NCBI RefSeq assembly: GCF_000738265.1
Contig: NZ_JFCQ01000015.1
Location: forward strand, 124,001 to 188,000
DNA: 64,000 nt
From: Corynebacterium jeikeium
Lineage (GTDB): Bacteria; Actinomycetota; Actinomycetes; Mycobacteriales; Mycobacteriaceae
Reading direction: 5' to 3'
Both the position numbers and the translations under genes were made by a program. Positions 49,291 through 58,262 of this stretch are shown in pieces. How positions within the stretch are numbered: position 1 is the first letter of the stretch; each line of letters starts with the position of its first letter. Under the pieces are notes generated by a model. It was not told the DNA's origin, did no database searches, and saw nothing but the letters and a program-made list of their open reading frames with translations.

Positions 49291-50352
49291 CTAGAGCAAC
49301 TCCACCCGCGGCGAACGCCCCGTGCGATAGTGGTCGATCAGCAGGAAGATGTTGTCCCAGTCCTTGTAGACTGCCGCGCGGCGCAGAACATCCGTATCCT
49401 CGGTGCTTTCTGATGTGCGCCCACCACCCGGCGCGCGATACAGCGGCCCCGGCATCGGCGGCGGTACTCCCGGCACGGCGGGAGCTTGGCGGCGCTGCTC
49501 GTGCTGAATGATGGCCTGCTCGTAGACCATCCCCGGCAGGCTGGGCGAAATACCGGCGAAGTGCGCGTAGTCCAGGGCGGGGTCGCCGACGGTCATGTCG
49601 GAAAAGTCGATCACTCCCACGCCACCCTCGGCCGTCCACAGCATGTGATCTTCATGCAGTTCGCCGTGGTTCAGGGCGCGCTGCTGGTACGGGCGGGCAA
49701 GCATGTCGTCTACCTGGGCGAATACGCGCTCAACGAAGTCGGTTTCCGCCGCGGATAGGTGCGGGGCAACGACCTCCACCACGCGCTGCTTCATCAACTC
49801 CAGCTTGCCGGGCAGGCTGCGTGGGACGCGGTTCGGGGTGCTCGTCGCAGCGCCGTCGGACCACCAGGAATCCACCCGGCTGATGGGCAGCACGTCCGGG
49901 TCGAAGGCATGCATGGTCGCCAGCAGGCTGCCCAGTTGTTCGGCTACCCACGCGCGCTGGCTGGCGGACAGGCTCTGCCACAGCTCGGCGCTAAGGGGCT
50001 GGCCCAGCACTTCGGTCTGCATGGTCAACATCACGGGCTCGGCGGTGTTGAAAGTCCCCCGCGCATAGGCCTGCCGCACTGTCCCCGGCACGCGCACCTT
50101 AGTGCGGCGGAAAAGCTGCGCGATGAGGGAGGATTCCAGCATCGCCTGGGTGCGGTATTCCTCTTCGAAGGGCACACGCACCACCACGGATTCGGGCAGC
50201 ATGTCATTGAGCTCGTATTCCTTGGAGCGGAGCCCGTCGAGGATCACCACCGCATGGTCGATCCCCTGCTTCGGCACGCGCTGGCCGGTCCATTCCAGGT
50301 CGCGCCACGTCCGCGCCACCATCTCCGGGATCGTCTCAATCGAAATAGCCAT
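49291..50352 (-). CDS. Phosphotransferase, APH/choline-kinase fold
   Basis: A 353-residue kinase-like phosphotransferase. The catalytic loop reads NHGELHEDHMLW, where the usual catalytic Asp (HGD) is Glu and the usual Asn is His; the metal-binding loop reads VIDFSDMTVGDPALDYAHF and is normal. Length and order fit aminoglycoside-phosphotransferase-fold enzymes, many of which act on small metabolites rather than antibiotics. The substrate is unknown. It lies 6 nt downstream of rmlA, so it is cotranscribed with dTDP-sugar genes. Confidence 0.75.
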   Translation of the reverse strand: MAISIETIPEMVARTWRDLEWTGQRVPKQGIDHAVVILDGLRSKEYELNDMLPESVVVRVPFEEEYRTQAMLESSLIAQLFRRTKVRVPGTVRQAYARGTFNTAEPVMLTMQTEVLGQPLSAELWQSLSASQRAWVAEQLGSLLATMHAFDPDVLPISRVDSWWSDGAATSTPNRVPRSLPGKLELMKQRVVEVVAPHLSAAETDFVERVFAQVDDMLARPYQQRALNHGELHEDHMLWTAEGGVGVIDFSDMTVGDPALDYAHFAGISPSLPGMVYEQAIIQHEQRRQAPAVPGVPPPMPGPLYRAPGGGRTSESTEDTDVLRRAAVYKDWDNIFLLIDHYRTGRSPRVELL

Positions 50353-50358
50353 GTGCTT

Positions 50359-51234
50359 CTAACGCTCTTTCCCGCGCTTCAGCAGCCCGCCGAGGTACTG
50401 CCCGTAGGCGCTCTTGCCCAGCTTGCGTGCGGATTCCCCCAGCTCCGCATCGTCGATATATCCCAGCCGCCAGGCGACTTCCTCCGGGCAGCTGATCTTC
50501 AGCCCCTGGCGCTGCTCAACCGCGCGGACAAAGTCGCCGGCGGCGGCCAGGTCATCCACCGTCCCGGTATCCAGCCAGGCGGTTCCGCGTGGCAGCACCT
50601 CCACGTGCAGGCGCCCTTCGGCCAGGTAGCGACGATTGATGTCGGTGATTTCTAGCTCCCCGCGGTCGCTGGGTTCCAGGGATTTGGCGATGCGCACCAC
50701 GTCGTTGGAGTAAAAATACAGCCCCGGCACGGCGTAGTTGGACTTCGGCTCAGCCGGTTTTTCTTCCAGGCTCAAAGCGGTGCCTTCGCGGTCGAACTCC
50801 ACCACTCCATAGGCCTCAGGTTCCGCAACCCAATAAGCAAAGATCGCCCCGCCGTTGGGGTTGTGGAAGCGTCGCAGTTGGGTTCCCAGGCCGGTGCCGT
50901 AGAAGATGTTATCGCCCAGCACGAGGGCCACCGCGTCGTCGCCGATGAAGTCCTCGCCCACTATGAAGGCCTCGGCCAGGCCGTTCGGCTGGTCCTGCAC
51001 CGCGTAGCTGATCTGCACGCCGAACTGCGAGCCATCGCCCAGCAGCCCGCGGAACTGCTGTGCATCCGCGCCCGTCGTGATCACCAGGATGTCGCGAATC
51101 CCCGCCAACATCAGGGTGGTCAGCGGGTAGTAGATCATCGGCTTGTCGTAGACGGGCACCAGCTGTTTGGACACGCCCTGCGTGATCGGCCAGAGCCGCG
51201 AGCCGGTTCCCCCGGCCAGGATGATGCCCTTCAT
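50359..51234 (-). CDS. rmlA: Glucose-1-phosphate thymidylyltransferase
   Basis: A 291-residue nucleotidyltransferase that makes dTDP-glucose, the first step toward dTDP-rhamnose. The N-terminal [19 protein letters not shown] with [12 protein letters not shown] and the later [20 protein letters not shown] are diagnostic. The ATG at 51234 overlaps the rmlC stop by one base, which decides the start. Rhamnose is needed for the arabinogalactan linker of corynebacterial cell walls. Confidence 0.94.
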   Translation of the reverse strand: MKGIILAGGTGSRLWPITQGVSKQLVPVYDKPMIYYPLTTLMLAGIRDILVITTGADAQQFRGLLGDGSQFGVQISYAVQDQPNGLAEAFIVGEDFIGDDAVALVLGDNIFYGTGLGTQLRRFHNPNGGAIFAYWVAEPEAYGVVEFDREGTALSLEEKPAEPKSNYAVPGLYFYSNDVVRIAKSLEPSDRGELEITDINRRYLAEGRLHVEVLPRGTAWLDTGTVDDLAAAGDFVRAVEQRQGLKISCPEEVAWRLGYIDDAELGESARKLGKSAYGQYLGGLLKRGKER

Positions 51235-51941
51235 CAGCTGTTTCCCCCCTGCGCACCTTCCCACTGCTCGGCCTCGTGCAAGGCCTCGGCCCAGTCCGCG
51301 CGCAGCTGCGCCTCCCACGCCCTGACCTCGCGGTATTGGGGCAGTCGGTCGCGCACCTCGCTGAGGCTAGGTGCCTCTTTATCTTTGTCGGACAGCACGG
51401 CTTGTTCCTTAGGGACGCCCCACACTACAGCCAAATCGGCGTCAAACGGGTCGATCCCGTATTCCCTCTGCGGGTTGTAAGCCTCGGTAACCAAGTAGTT
51501 CACAGTCGTCTGGTCATCGTGTGCACGGAACCCGTGGCCCACCCCCAGGGGCACGTACACGCTGACGTTATTCTCGGCCGACAGTTCCACGGTAATGTGC
51601 TGGCCGAACGTCGGCGAGCCCACGCGCACGTCCACCAGAACGTCCGTGATGGCACCCGACAGGCAACTGACGAATTTCGCCTGCCCCGGGGGAACATCCG
51701 CCAAGTGAATCCCGCGCACTACGTCGCGGGAAGAACGCGAAAGGTTGCCCTGTGCGACCTCGAACGGATACCCCAGCTTCTGGCCGAACAGTTCTGCCTT
51801 GAAACTTTCGTGGAAACTCCCGCGGCCGTCGCCATGCACCTTGGGCACGTACGCCCATGCTCCGGGGATGGGCAGATCCACGATGCTGCCGGGTTCAGCG
51901 GCAGCCAGTAGCTCTTCGGTGCACGGAGTGTTTTCAGTCAT
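51234..51941 (-). CDS. rmlC: dTDP-4-dehydrorhamnose 3,5-epimerase
   Basis: A 235-residue cupin-type epimerase. [15 protein letters not shown], the catalytic-His segment [20 protein letters not shown] and the C-terminal [22 protein letters not shown] support RmlC. In C. glutamicum the epimerase is fused to the reductase RmlD (one RmlCD protein); here the protein stops after the epimerase and a 45-residue helical tail, and no RmlD domain follows. The ATG at 51941 is chosen over the longer frame. Not in the same unit as rmlB, which lies 4 kb away beyond the iron operon. Confidence 0.88.
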   Translation of the reverse strand: MTENTPCTEELLAAAEPGSIVDLPIPGAWAYVPKVHGDGRGSFHESFKAELFGQKLGYPFEVAQGNLSRSSRDVVRGIHLADVPPGQAKFVSCLSGAITDVLVDVRVGSPTFGQHITVELSAENNVSVYVPLGVGHGFRAHDDQTTVNYLVTEAYNPQREYGIDPFDADLAVVWGVPKEQAVLSDKDKEAPSLSEVRDRLPQYREVRAWEAQLRADWAEALHEAEQWEGAQGGNS

Positions 51942-51995
51942 GGCCTCTACTTTAGCGGCGCCACCGGACAACCAACGGCAAGGTTGTGCAGCGTC

Positions 51996-52763
51996 CTAGA
52001 AGTAGCAGGCCATCGGCCCATCCGGGCCGTCGACGACGGTGACAGGGGTGTTGAAGATGTCGCTCAGCAGCTCATCATTCATCAGTTCTGCCGGGGTGCC
52101 GAATTGGGCGATCTGCCCATCCTTGACCGCACAAATGTGGTCGGAATACTTCGCTGCGAAGTTAATGTCATGCAGCACCACAATGATGGTGCGGCCGAAC
52201 TCCGAAGCCGCGCGGCGCAGGTGCTTCATCATCTGCACTGCGTGTGCAATGTCCAGGTTGTTCAGCGGTTCATCCAGCAGCACATAGTCAGTCTCCTGGC
52301 ACAACACCATCGCCACATAGGCACGCTGGCGCTGCCCGCCGGACAGCTGATCCAAGTAGCGATTCTCCAACTCCCGAAGGTTAAAGAAGTCGATGTAGGT
52401 GGAGATGATGCCCTCGTCCTCCCGCGTCAGCCGCCCCTTGGAGTACGGGAAGCGGCCGAAGCCCACCAGCTGGCGGACGGTCAGACGGGTGACAAAGTGG
52501 TTCTCCTGGCGCAGGATCGACAGCACCTTCGCCAGGTCCTTCGACTTGGTGGTGCTCACGTCGAAGCCGGCGACCTCGATGGTGCCCTCATCCAGATCCA
52601 GCAGCCGCCCCATCATCGTCAGCAGGGTGGACTTGCCCGCGCCATTGGGCCCGATCAGGGAGGTCACGCCGCCCGCGGGGATTTCCAGGTTCGCGGGACC
52701 AATGTGGGCGCCGGAGCCGGTGGCGTCGCTATATTTCTTGGCCACCTCGGATAGCTTGATCAC
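51996..52763 (-). CDS. Iron-siderophore ABC transporter ATPase
   Basis: A 255-residue FecE/FhuC-type ATPase with Walker A GPNGAGKST near residue 38, signature LSGGQRQRAYV, Walker B YVLLDEPLNNLD and switch histidine VLHDINFAAKYSD. The GTG start overlaps the permease stop as GTGA. Last gene of the four-gene siderophore operon. Confidence 0.93.
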   Translation of the reverse strand: MIKLSEVAKKYSDATGSGAHIGPANLEIPAGGVTSLIGPNGAGKSTLLTMMGRLLDLDEGTIEVAGFDVSTTKSKDLAKVLSILRQENHFVTRLTVRQLVGFGRFPYSKGRLTREDEGIISTYIDFFNLRELENRYLDQLSGGQRQRAYVAMVLCQETDYVLLDEPLNNLDIAHAVQMMKHLRRAASEFGRTIIVVLHDINFAAKYSDHICAVKDGQIAQFGTPAELMNDELLSDIFNTPVTVVDGPDGPMACYF

Positions 52764-53818
52764 AGTCGCCCCTTTCTGAGGATGACGTAGAGGAACACGG
52801 ATCCGCCGACGAGCTCAATGATGATCGAAACCACGCCCTGGGCGTAGAAGATGTGATTCATCACGAAGTACGCACCCGCCAGCACGAAGAATGCCGTGGC
52901 GATGGCCATCGGGAAGACGTAACGGTGATCCGGGGTACCGGCGAACTGATAAGCCAGAGTTGCCACCAGGAAGCCCAGGAAGGCCATCGGCCCGACCAGC
53001 GCAGTGGACACAGCCATCAGCACAGCGACCAAGATCAACACCGCAAGCGACTGCCCGCGGTGATTAATACCCAGGTTCGTTGTCGCATCGCGCCCCAACG
53101 CCAGCACATTGAGCTTGCGGGACATCAGCAGCAGCGCGCTCGCGGCCACGGCCACCAGGGCGATAGAGATCGGAAAGTACTCTGGCTCCGCGTTATTCAC
53201 CGATCCGAATAGTCGGGCGGTCAGCAGGTCGAAATCGCTGGGCGTCAATAAGCGTTGCATAAAGGTAGACACCGACCCCAAGCCTGCCCCGATAACGATG
53301 CCCACCAGCAACATCGCGTGCATGTTCGCGTTCTTGCCGGTCAGCAACCAGGAATACAGCAGCAGGGCAAACCCGACCATGAGGACCAGCTGAACAACGT
53401 AAGTCGTCATGGTGCGGGCCTCCACCAGGCCACTTCCACCCAGGAAGAACACGGTGGAAGTGTGGATGGCGACATACAGCGACTCGAAACCCATGATCGA
53501 CGGAGTAATGATGCGATTGTTCGTCACCGTTTGGAAAGCCACCGTGGCCACGGCCTGGGCGACCGCGACGATGGCGATAGCGGTCACAGCGTTCATGCGG
53601 CGCTCCGCCAGCAGCCAGAACCCGCGCGTACCGAAAGGCATCGGGTTGCCGTACGCCAGCAGCCCCACCGCGGAGGCCACACCCAGCACGACGATGATCC
53701 CCAGGATCACCCAGTACTTCGCCATCGCGGATTGCGTGGGAAACGCGCCCGACGAACGGTCGGACACTCCGGAAAGCAGGCGCTGCGGCACCAAGCGTTC
53801 AAGGGTTCGGTTAGCCAT
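52760..53818 (-). CDS. Iron-siderophore ABC permease, second subunit
   Basis: A 352-residue FecCD-family permease with about nine to ten membrane segments. The cytoplasmic G-rich loop GPMAFLGFLVATLAYQFAGT contacts the ATPase. The N-terminal extension of about 25 polar residues (RTLERLVPQRLL...) is longer than usual. The start overlaps the previous permease stop by one base, and the end overlaps the ATPase start by four. Confidence 0.92.
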   Translation of the reverse strand: MANRTLERLVPQRLLSGVSDRSSGAFPTQSAMAKYWVILGIIVVLGVASAVGLLAYGNPMPFGTRGFWLLAERRMNAVTAIAIVAVAQAVATVAFQTVTNNRIITPSIMGFESLYVAIHTSTVFFLGGSGLVEARTMTTYVVQLVLMVGFALLLYSWLLTGKNANMHAMLLVGIVIGAGLGSVSTFMQRLLTPSDFDLLTARLFGSVNNAEPEYFPISIALVAVAASALLLMSRKLNVLALGRDATTNLGINHRGQSLAVLILVAVLMAVSTALVGPMAFLGFLVATLAYQFAGTPDHRYVFPMAIATAFFVLAGAYFVMNHIFYAQGVVSIIIELVGGSVFLYVILRKGRL

Positions 53819-54819
53819 CAGCGGTTCCTTACAATCAGCACGACGAACACCACGGCGCCGACGATGCCCAACACCACGGAGACGGGGATCTCGAAAGGCG
53901 AAATCAGAGTGCGGGCCAGCAGGTCACACGCGGCCACGGTGGCGATGCCCACCAGGCACACCCACGGCAGGTTGCTGCGCAGGTCATCGCCGCGGATCAT
54001 CGAGACGATATTCGGCACGATCAATCCCAGGAAAGGCAGGTTGCCCACCACGACGGTCACCACACCCACGGCGATGGCCACCATCACGGTACCGACCAGC
54101 ACGATCCGCCGGTAGTTCATGCCCACACTGGTAGCGAAGTCTTCGCCCAAGCCAGCCAGGGTCAGCCGGTCAGCCAGTAGGAACACGCCCACCACGACCA
54201 GCAGCACCACCCACAGCACCTCGTATTGGCCCTTATAGACCGAGGTGAAACTGCCCGCAAACCACACGCCCAGCTGCTGCAGCATGTCCGTCTGCAGGGC
54301 AACGAAAGTGGATACCGCAGAGACGACTGCGCCCAGCATGATTCCCACGATCGGCACGATCAGGGAGGAACGCAGCGATACTCGCTGCAGGAAGAAGAAG
54401 AACACCATCGCGCCGACGAAGGAGAACACCACTGCGCCGACCATTCGCCCCATTACGGTCGCGCCCGGGAAGACGATCATCACGAACAGCAGACCCAAGC
54501 CCGCCCATTCTGTGGTGCCGGTGGTGGTCGGAGAGACGAAGCGGTTCTGCGTCAACATCTGCATCACCAGACCGCACATCGCCATCGCCGCGCCCGCCAA
54601 CACCAGGGCTATGGTGCGCGGTACGCGAGTGATCGAAAACATGTCGATGCCGTCGTGAGCGTTGAACACGTCGTACTCACCGACCAGCAGGCTGGCAATC
54701 AATAGCGCCCCGACAACCGAAGCGGCGACCAGGAACTTCCAGTCGACGAGCTTTCCCCGGGTACGCGCAACCCGAGGTTCGTCGTGAACCTCGGGTGACG
54801 TAGTGCTCTGAGCAGTCAT
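53818..54819 (-). CDS. Iron-siderophore ABC permease, first subunit
   Basis: A 333-residue FecCD-family permease with about nine membrane segments. The family segments AMAMCGLVMQMLTQNRFVSP and the ATPase-contact loop NLPFLGLIVPNIVSMIRG are clear. It forms a heterodimeric channel with the next gene's product. It starts 54 nt after the lipoprotein gene with no terminator between. Confidence 0.93.
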   Translation of the reverse strand: MTAQSTTSPEVHDEPRVARTRGKLVDWKFLVAASVVGALLIASLLVGEYDVFNAHDGIDMFSITRVPRTIALVLAGAAMAMCGLVMQMLTQNRFVSPTTTGTTEWAGLGLLFVMIVFPGATVMGRMVGAVVFSFVGAMVFFFFLQRVSLRSSLIVPIVGIMLGAVVSAVSTFVALQTDMLQQLGVWFAGSFTSVYKGQYEVLWVVLLVVVGVFLLADRLTLAGLGEDFATSVGMNYRRIVLVGTVMVAIAVGVVTVVVGNLPFLGLIVPNIVSMIRGDDLRSNLPWVCLVGIATVAACDLLARTLISPFEIPVSVVLGIVGAVVFVVLIVRNR

Positions 54820-54873
54820 TTTCGGCTGGTCAATCCACTTTCTGTAGCGTTCTCGCGTGCTAGTTCTAGTGTG

Positions 54874-55872
54874 TTACTTCTTCCCCTCGAAGGCATCTGC
54901 CAGGGAGTTCAGGATCTCGGTGTACGTCGTAATCGACTCGTTGATGTACGTATCCTGCGGAGCCACCAAGAGGTGGTTGTCCTTTAGCGCCGGCACGCCC
55001 TTCAGCGCATCGGCGCGCTTGATCACATCCGCGGCCGGGGAGTAATCCGGCTTGTCAGCGTTGACGGCACCATCGCGATCCAGCACCAGCATCCAGTCCG
55101 GCTTCGCCTTCGCGATAGCCTCGACGGAAATGTCATCGCCCTCGTGGTTGCTAGAGGCGTTGTCAACCTTCAGCGCCGGATCCATTCCCAGCCAGTCGAA
55201 CACCGGCCCCCATACGCGACCGACGTGCGGCGCAACATAGCCGATTTCTCCGCCGGAGACGTTGACGGCCATGACCTTCTTACCGCCATCCAGCTTGTCG
55301 TAGGCCTTCTTCGCACGCTCCTTCGCGCCCTTGAAGTCTTTCACCATCTTTTCGGCTTCGTCCTTCTTGTCGAAGACCTCACCGAGGGTGGTGATCTGGC
55401 GGATCAGCTCTTCGTCCAGGGGCTTGCCTTCGCGGGGCTCCAGCTCCACAACGGCTGCGTCCGGGACCAGCTTCTTGATCTCCTCGTCGTGGCTCGAGAA
55501 ACGCTGGCCGCTAATCACCAGGTCCGGCTGGGCTGCCACTAGGGCCTCGAAGTCAGGCTCCTTGTGGTTGCCGAGGTCCTTGATTCCCTCGTTTTCCTTG
55601 TAGTCGGTGACACTCGCCGGGACCAGCTTCTTCGGCGCTGCGGTCAGCTCCACTCCCCACTCGTTAAGGATCTCGAAGCTGCGGTTGTCCAGTGCAACCA
55701 CGGACTTCGGGTTCTTAGGCACCTGCAGTTCGCCGTTGTTGTCCTCGATAGTGATCGAGTTTTCGCTATTCAGGTTGTTGGAGGTGCCGTTGTCTTCCGT
55801 AGAGCCACATGCCGCTACGGACATGCCCACCGCCACCAGCGCGGCGAGCATCTTAATGCGATTCTTTGCCAT
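54874..55872 (-). CDS. Iron-siderophore-binding lipoprotein
   Basis: A 332-residue class III substrate-binding protein. The signal peptide ends in the lipobox VAAC with the lipidated Cys at residue 22. The fold marker KSVVALDNRSFEILNEWGVE and PDLVISGQRFSSHDEEIKKL fit the FhuD/YclQ group that binds ferric siderophores. It delivers iron-chelate to the two permeases. It is the first gene of the operon, behind a promoter overlapping a DtxR-like box, so iron repression is likely. The exact siderophore is unknown. Confidence 0.92.
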   Translation of the reverse strand: MAKNRIKMLAALVAVGMSVAACGSTEDNGTSNNLNSENSITIEDNNGELQVPKNPKSVVALDNRSFEILNEWGVELTAAPKKLVPASVTDYKENEGIKDLGNHKEPDFEALVAAQPDLVISGQRFSSHDEEIKKLVPDAAVVELEPREGKPLDEELIRQITTLGEVFDKKDEAEKMVKDFKGAKERAKKAYDKLDGGKKVMAVNVSGGEIGYVAPHVGRVWGPVFDWLGMDPALKVDNASSNHEGDDISVEAIAKAKPDWMLVLDRDGAVNADKPDYSPAADVIKRADALKGVPALKDNHLLVAPQDTYINESITTYTEILNSLADAFEGKK

Positions 55873-55903
55873 TCTTCCCTTTAATGTCAGGTTCAGCGAA
55901 CGC

Positions 55904-55922
55904 TACAGTTAGCCGAATCTTA
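55904..55922 (-). promoter_or_regulatory. DtxR-box-like operator
   Basis: The 19-mer TAAGATTCGGCTAACTGTA matches the DtxR consensus TTAGGTTAGCCTAACCTAA at 12 of 19 positions by eye, including the core CTAAC. It overlaps the -10 of the siderophore operon promoter, a position suited to repression by iron-loaded DtxR. Confidence 0.5.
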
Positions 55923-55946
55923 CATAGGGTTTACTAAGTTAGTCAA
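55917..55946 (-). promoter_or_regulatory. Promoter of the siderophore operon
   Basis: On the minus strand TTGACT (55941-55946), an 18-nt spacer and TAAGAT (55917-55922). The -35 lies at the 3' end of rmlB. Confidence 0.6.
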
Positions 55947-57078
55947 GCCTTCCCTGCTTACGGGGGTCTATCTCGCGTTCGTTGTCGCGGTATTTTCTTT
56001 CGGACGCCACCCTGGACTCAACCCACCACTTCTCATTGCGGCGGTACCATTCCACCGTCTCGGCAAGCCCGGAGGCGAAGTCCGTGAAGCGTGGCTGCCA
56101 CCCGAGTTCGGCGATGCTGCTGGGATCAATCGCATAGCGGCGATCGTGGCCAGGACGGTCGGTGACGTGCACAAAGTCATCTGCTGGACGTCCGAAGAGC
56201 CCCAGCAGGTCTTGCACAACCTGTAGGTTAGAGCGCTCCCCTTCCGCGCCAATGAGGTAGGTCTGCCCCAGCTCGCCGGAATCCAGGATCGCCCAGACAG
56301 CGTCGTTGTGATCGTCTACGTGGATCCAGTCGCGGACATTTTCCCCCGTGCCATACAGCCGGGGTTTGTGTCCCTCAATCAGCCCCGTGATTTGGCGGGG
56401 GATGAACTTCTCCGGGTGTTGGCGCGGGCCGTAGTTGTTCGAGCAGTTGGAGATCGTGGCCTTTAGCCCCCGCGAACGCACGAAGGCGCGGACGAAGTGA
56501 TCCGCCGCCGCCTTCGACGCCGAATAGGGCGAGGAGGGGTTGTAAGGGGTGTCCACCGTGAAGCGATTCGGATCGTCCAAGGCGAGGTCGCCGAAGACCT
56601 CGTCGGTGGAAATGTGGTGCAGGCGCACCCCGAAGTCAGCGGCCGCCTGGGCGACGTTCAGGGTGCCCTCCACGTTGCTGCGGGCGAAGATCGCGGGCGT
56701 GGCCAGGGAATTATCGTTGTGACTCTCCGCCGCAAAGTGAACGATCGCCACCCGGTCGGTGGCGGACTGCTGGAGCTCGGCAGTGCCTTTGCTTCCCACA
56801 GACCCTACAGGCTCGGCAATCACAATCGCCCGCTCCAGGGCTGCCCGGAATGCCGACGCATCCGCCACGTCGCCTTCGATAAACTCCACCCGCCCCGGAT
56901 AGGCAACCTCCAGCGGGGTGCCGTCGTCAGTGCGCAGATTCAGTGGATTGGCTGCGTACGTGAGGGCGTCAAAAATAAGAACCTTGACATCCGGCCTGGT
57001 CTCCAACGTGCGGTGGACGAAGTTTGCACCGATGAAGCCCGCCCCGCCAGTGACGAGGGCGGTAGAAAATCTGCTCAC
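55939..57078 (-). CDS. rmlB: dTDP-glucose 4,6-dehydratase
   Basis: A 379-residue short-chain dehydrogenase/reductase superfamily enzyme. The NAD motif VTGGAGFIGANF, STDEVFGDL and the catalytic YSASKAAADH are present. About 25 extra residues near residue 95 (EPVGSVGSKGTAELQQ) precede the conserved VHFAAESHNDNS and make it longer than most RmlB. It is 15 nt downstream of ccsB on the same strand, so it may be read through from the cytochrome genes. Makes dTDP-4-keto-6-deoxyglucose for rhamnose synthesis. Confidence 0.92.
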   Translation of the reverse strand: MSRFSTALVTGGAGFIGANFVHRTLETRPDVKVLIFDALTYAANPLNLRTDDGTPLEVAYPGRVEFIEGDVADASAFRAALERAIVIAEPVGSVGSKGTAELQQSATDRVAIVHFAAESHNDNSLATPAIFARSNVEGTLNVAQAAADFGVRLHHISTDEVFGDLALDDPNRFTVDTPYNPSSPYSASKAAADHFVRAFVRSRGLKATISNCSNNYGPRQHPEKFIPRQITGLIEGHKPRLYGTGENVRDWIHVDDHNDAVWAILDSGELGQTYLIGAEGERSNLQVVQDLLGLFGRPADDFVHVTDRPGHDRRYAIDPSSIAELGWQPRFTDFASGLAETVEWYRRNEKWWVESRVASERKYRDNEREIDPRKQGRLD

Positions 57079-57093
57079 GCTACCCCCTGGCGA

Positions 57094-58191
57094 TTAGTTC
57101 AGACCGGCGTAAGAGTGCAGGCCCGAGACCACCATGTTGATGAAGAAAAGGTTGAAGACCATCGTCGCGAAAGCAAAAACGTTGATCCACGCGGACTTCG
57201 GGCCGCGCCAACCCGGGGTGGCGCGGGCATGCAGGTAGGCGGCGTACAGGATCCAGGTGATGAAGGAGACGGTCTCCTTCGGGTCCCAGTTCCAAAAACG
57301 ACCCCAGGCGGCATCCGCCCAGATAGCGCCGAAGATGATGCCCAGGCCGAAGATCGGCAGCGCCCACACGGCGGTGCGATAGGCCAGAGTATCCAGCTTG
57401 GTGGCCTCCGGCAGCGGGGCGGCGACGTTACGCAGCAAGCCCTTCTCCTGACCCTTCGGGTACTTACGGCGGAGCAGGTACATCAAGGAAGCCATGCCGG
57501 AGATCAAGCCGATGCCGGCGCCAATAGAGACCACGGATACGTGGATGACGAACCAGTAAGACTGCAGGGCCGGAACCACCGGGGCGGTCTCCGCGTACAG
57601 CTTGGTACCCGCGTAGAACAGCAGTCCAACGACTGGGGTGAGGATCCACGGCCACATCACGCGCATGGCCTTCCGGCGAATCATCGACGCGGCAATGATC
57701 ATGGCGAACAGGGTGACCACGCCGACGTACTCGAACAGGTTGCCCCACGGGAAGCGGTTGGCAGCCAGGCCGCGCAGGATCACGAACACCGCGTGGATTG
57801 CGATGGCCAGCCAGACCAGGGACTGGGTGATGCCACCCAGCTTGTCCGTGCGTTCCAGAGACTTGGTCAGGCGATCGGAGCGCAGACACTCCGGCAGTTG
57901 TGCCTCGAAGGAAGCGAAGTCGGGCTCAATGTCGTCGCCCTTGGCTTCGGCAGCGTCTGCGTCATCGCTCGAGGCGCCTGCACCGACGGCCACCTTGGCG
58001 GGAGATGCCACGTTTGTCGCCTGCTCCGCCTGCAGCTTCTCCAGCTCCTCTGCGCGCTGACGGCGGCGGTCCGCACCTGCGCGAACCATCCCGTAGAAGA
58101 CCAGGGAGACGGCGAGCGCCAGCAGGTACAAAGCCTCCGCTGTGCGGAAGGCCAAGTCGGAGAATTCGGATAGCTGCGGATCGATCTGCAT
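57094..58191 (-). CDS. ccsB: Cytochrome c biogenesis protein CcsB/CcsA
   Basis: A 365-residue integral membrane heme-handling protein of system II. The C-terminal half holds the WWD-type motif (WGRFWNWDPKETVSFITW) with about eight membrane segments. The first 120 residues include one membrane segment and a long charged Ala/Glu/Asp region. It works with ResB to transfer heme to apocytochrome c outside the membrane. Downstream of resB after 71 nt. Confidence 0.93.
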   Translation of the reverse strand: MQIDPQLSEFSDLAFRTAEALYLLALAVSLVFYGMVRAGADRRRQRAEELEKLQAEQATNVASPAKVAVGAGASSDDADAAEAKGDDIEPDFASFEAQLPECLRSDRLTKSLERTDKLGGITQSLVWLAIAIHAVFVILRGLAANRFPWGNLFEYVGVVTLFAMIIAASMIRRKAMRVMWPWILTPVVGLLFYAGTKLYAETAPVVPALQSYWFVIHVSVVSIGAGIGLISGMASLMYLLRRKYPKGQEKGLLRNVAAPLPEATKLDTLAYRTAVWALPIFGLGIIFGAIWADAAWGRFWNWDPKETVSFITWILYAAYLHARATPGWRGPKSAWINVFAFATMVFNLFFINMVVSGLHSYAGLN

Positions 58192-58262
58192 CGAAAATCC
58201 TTCTGAAAAGTGTTAATTCGCTACAAAGTATCAGCCTAGCGCCTATTTGCGCCCTTCCACAA

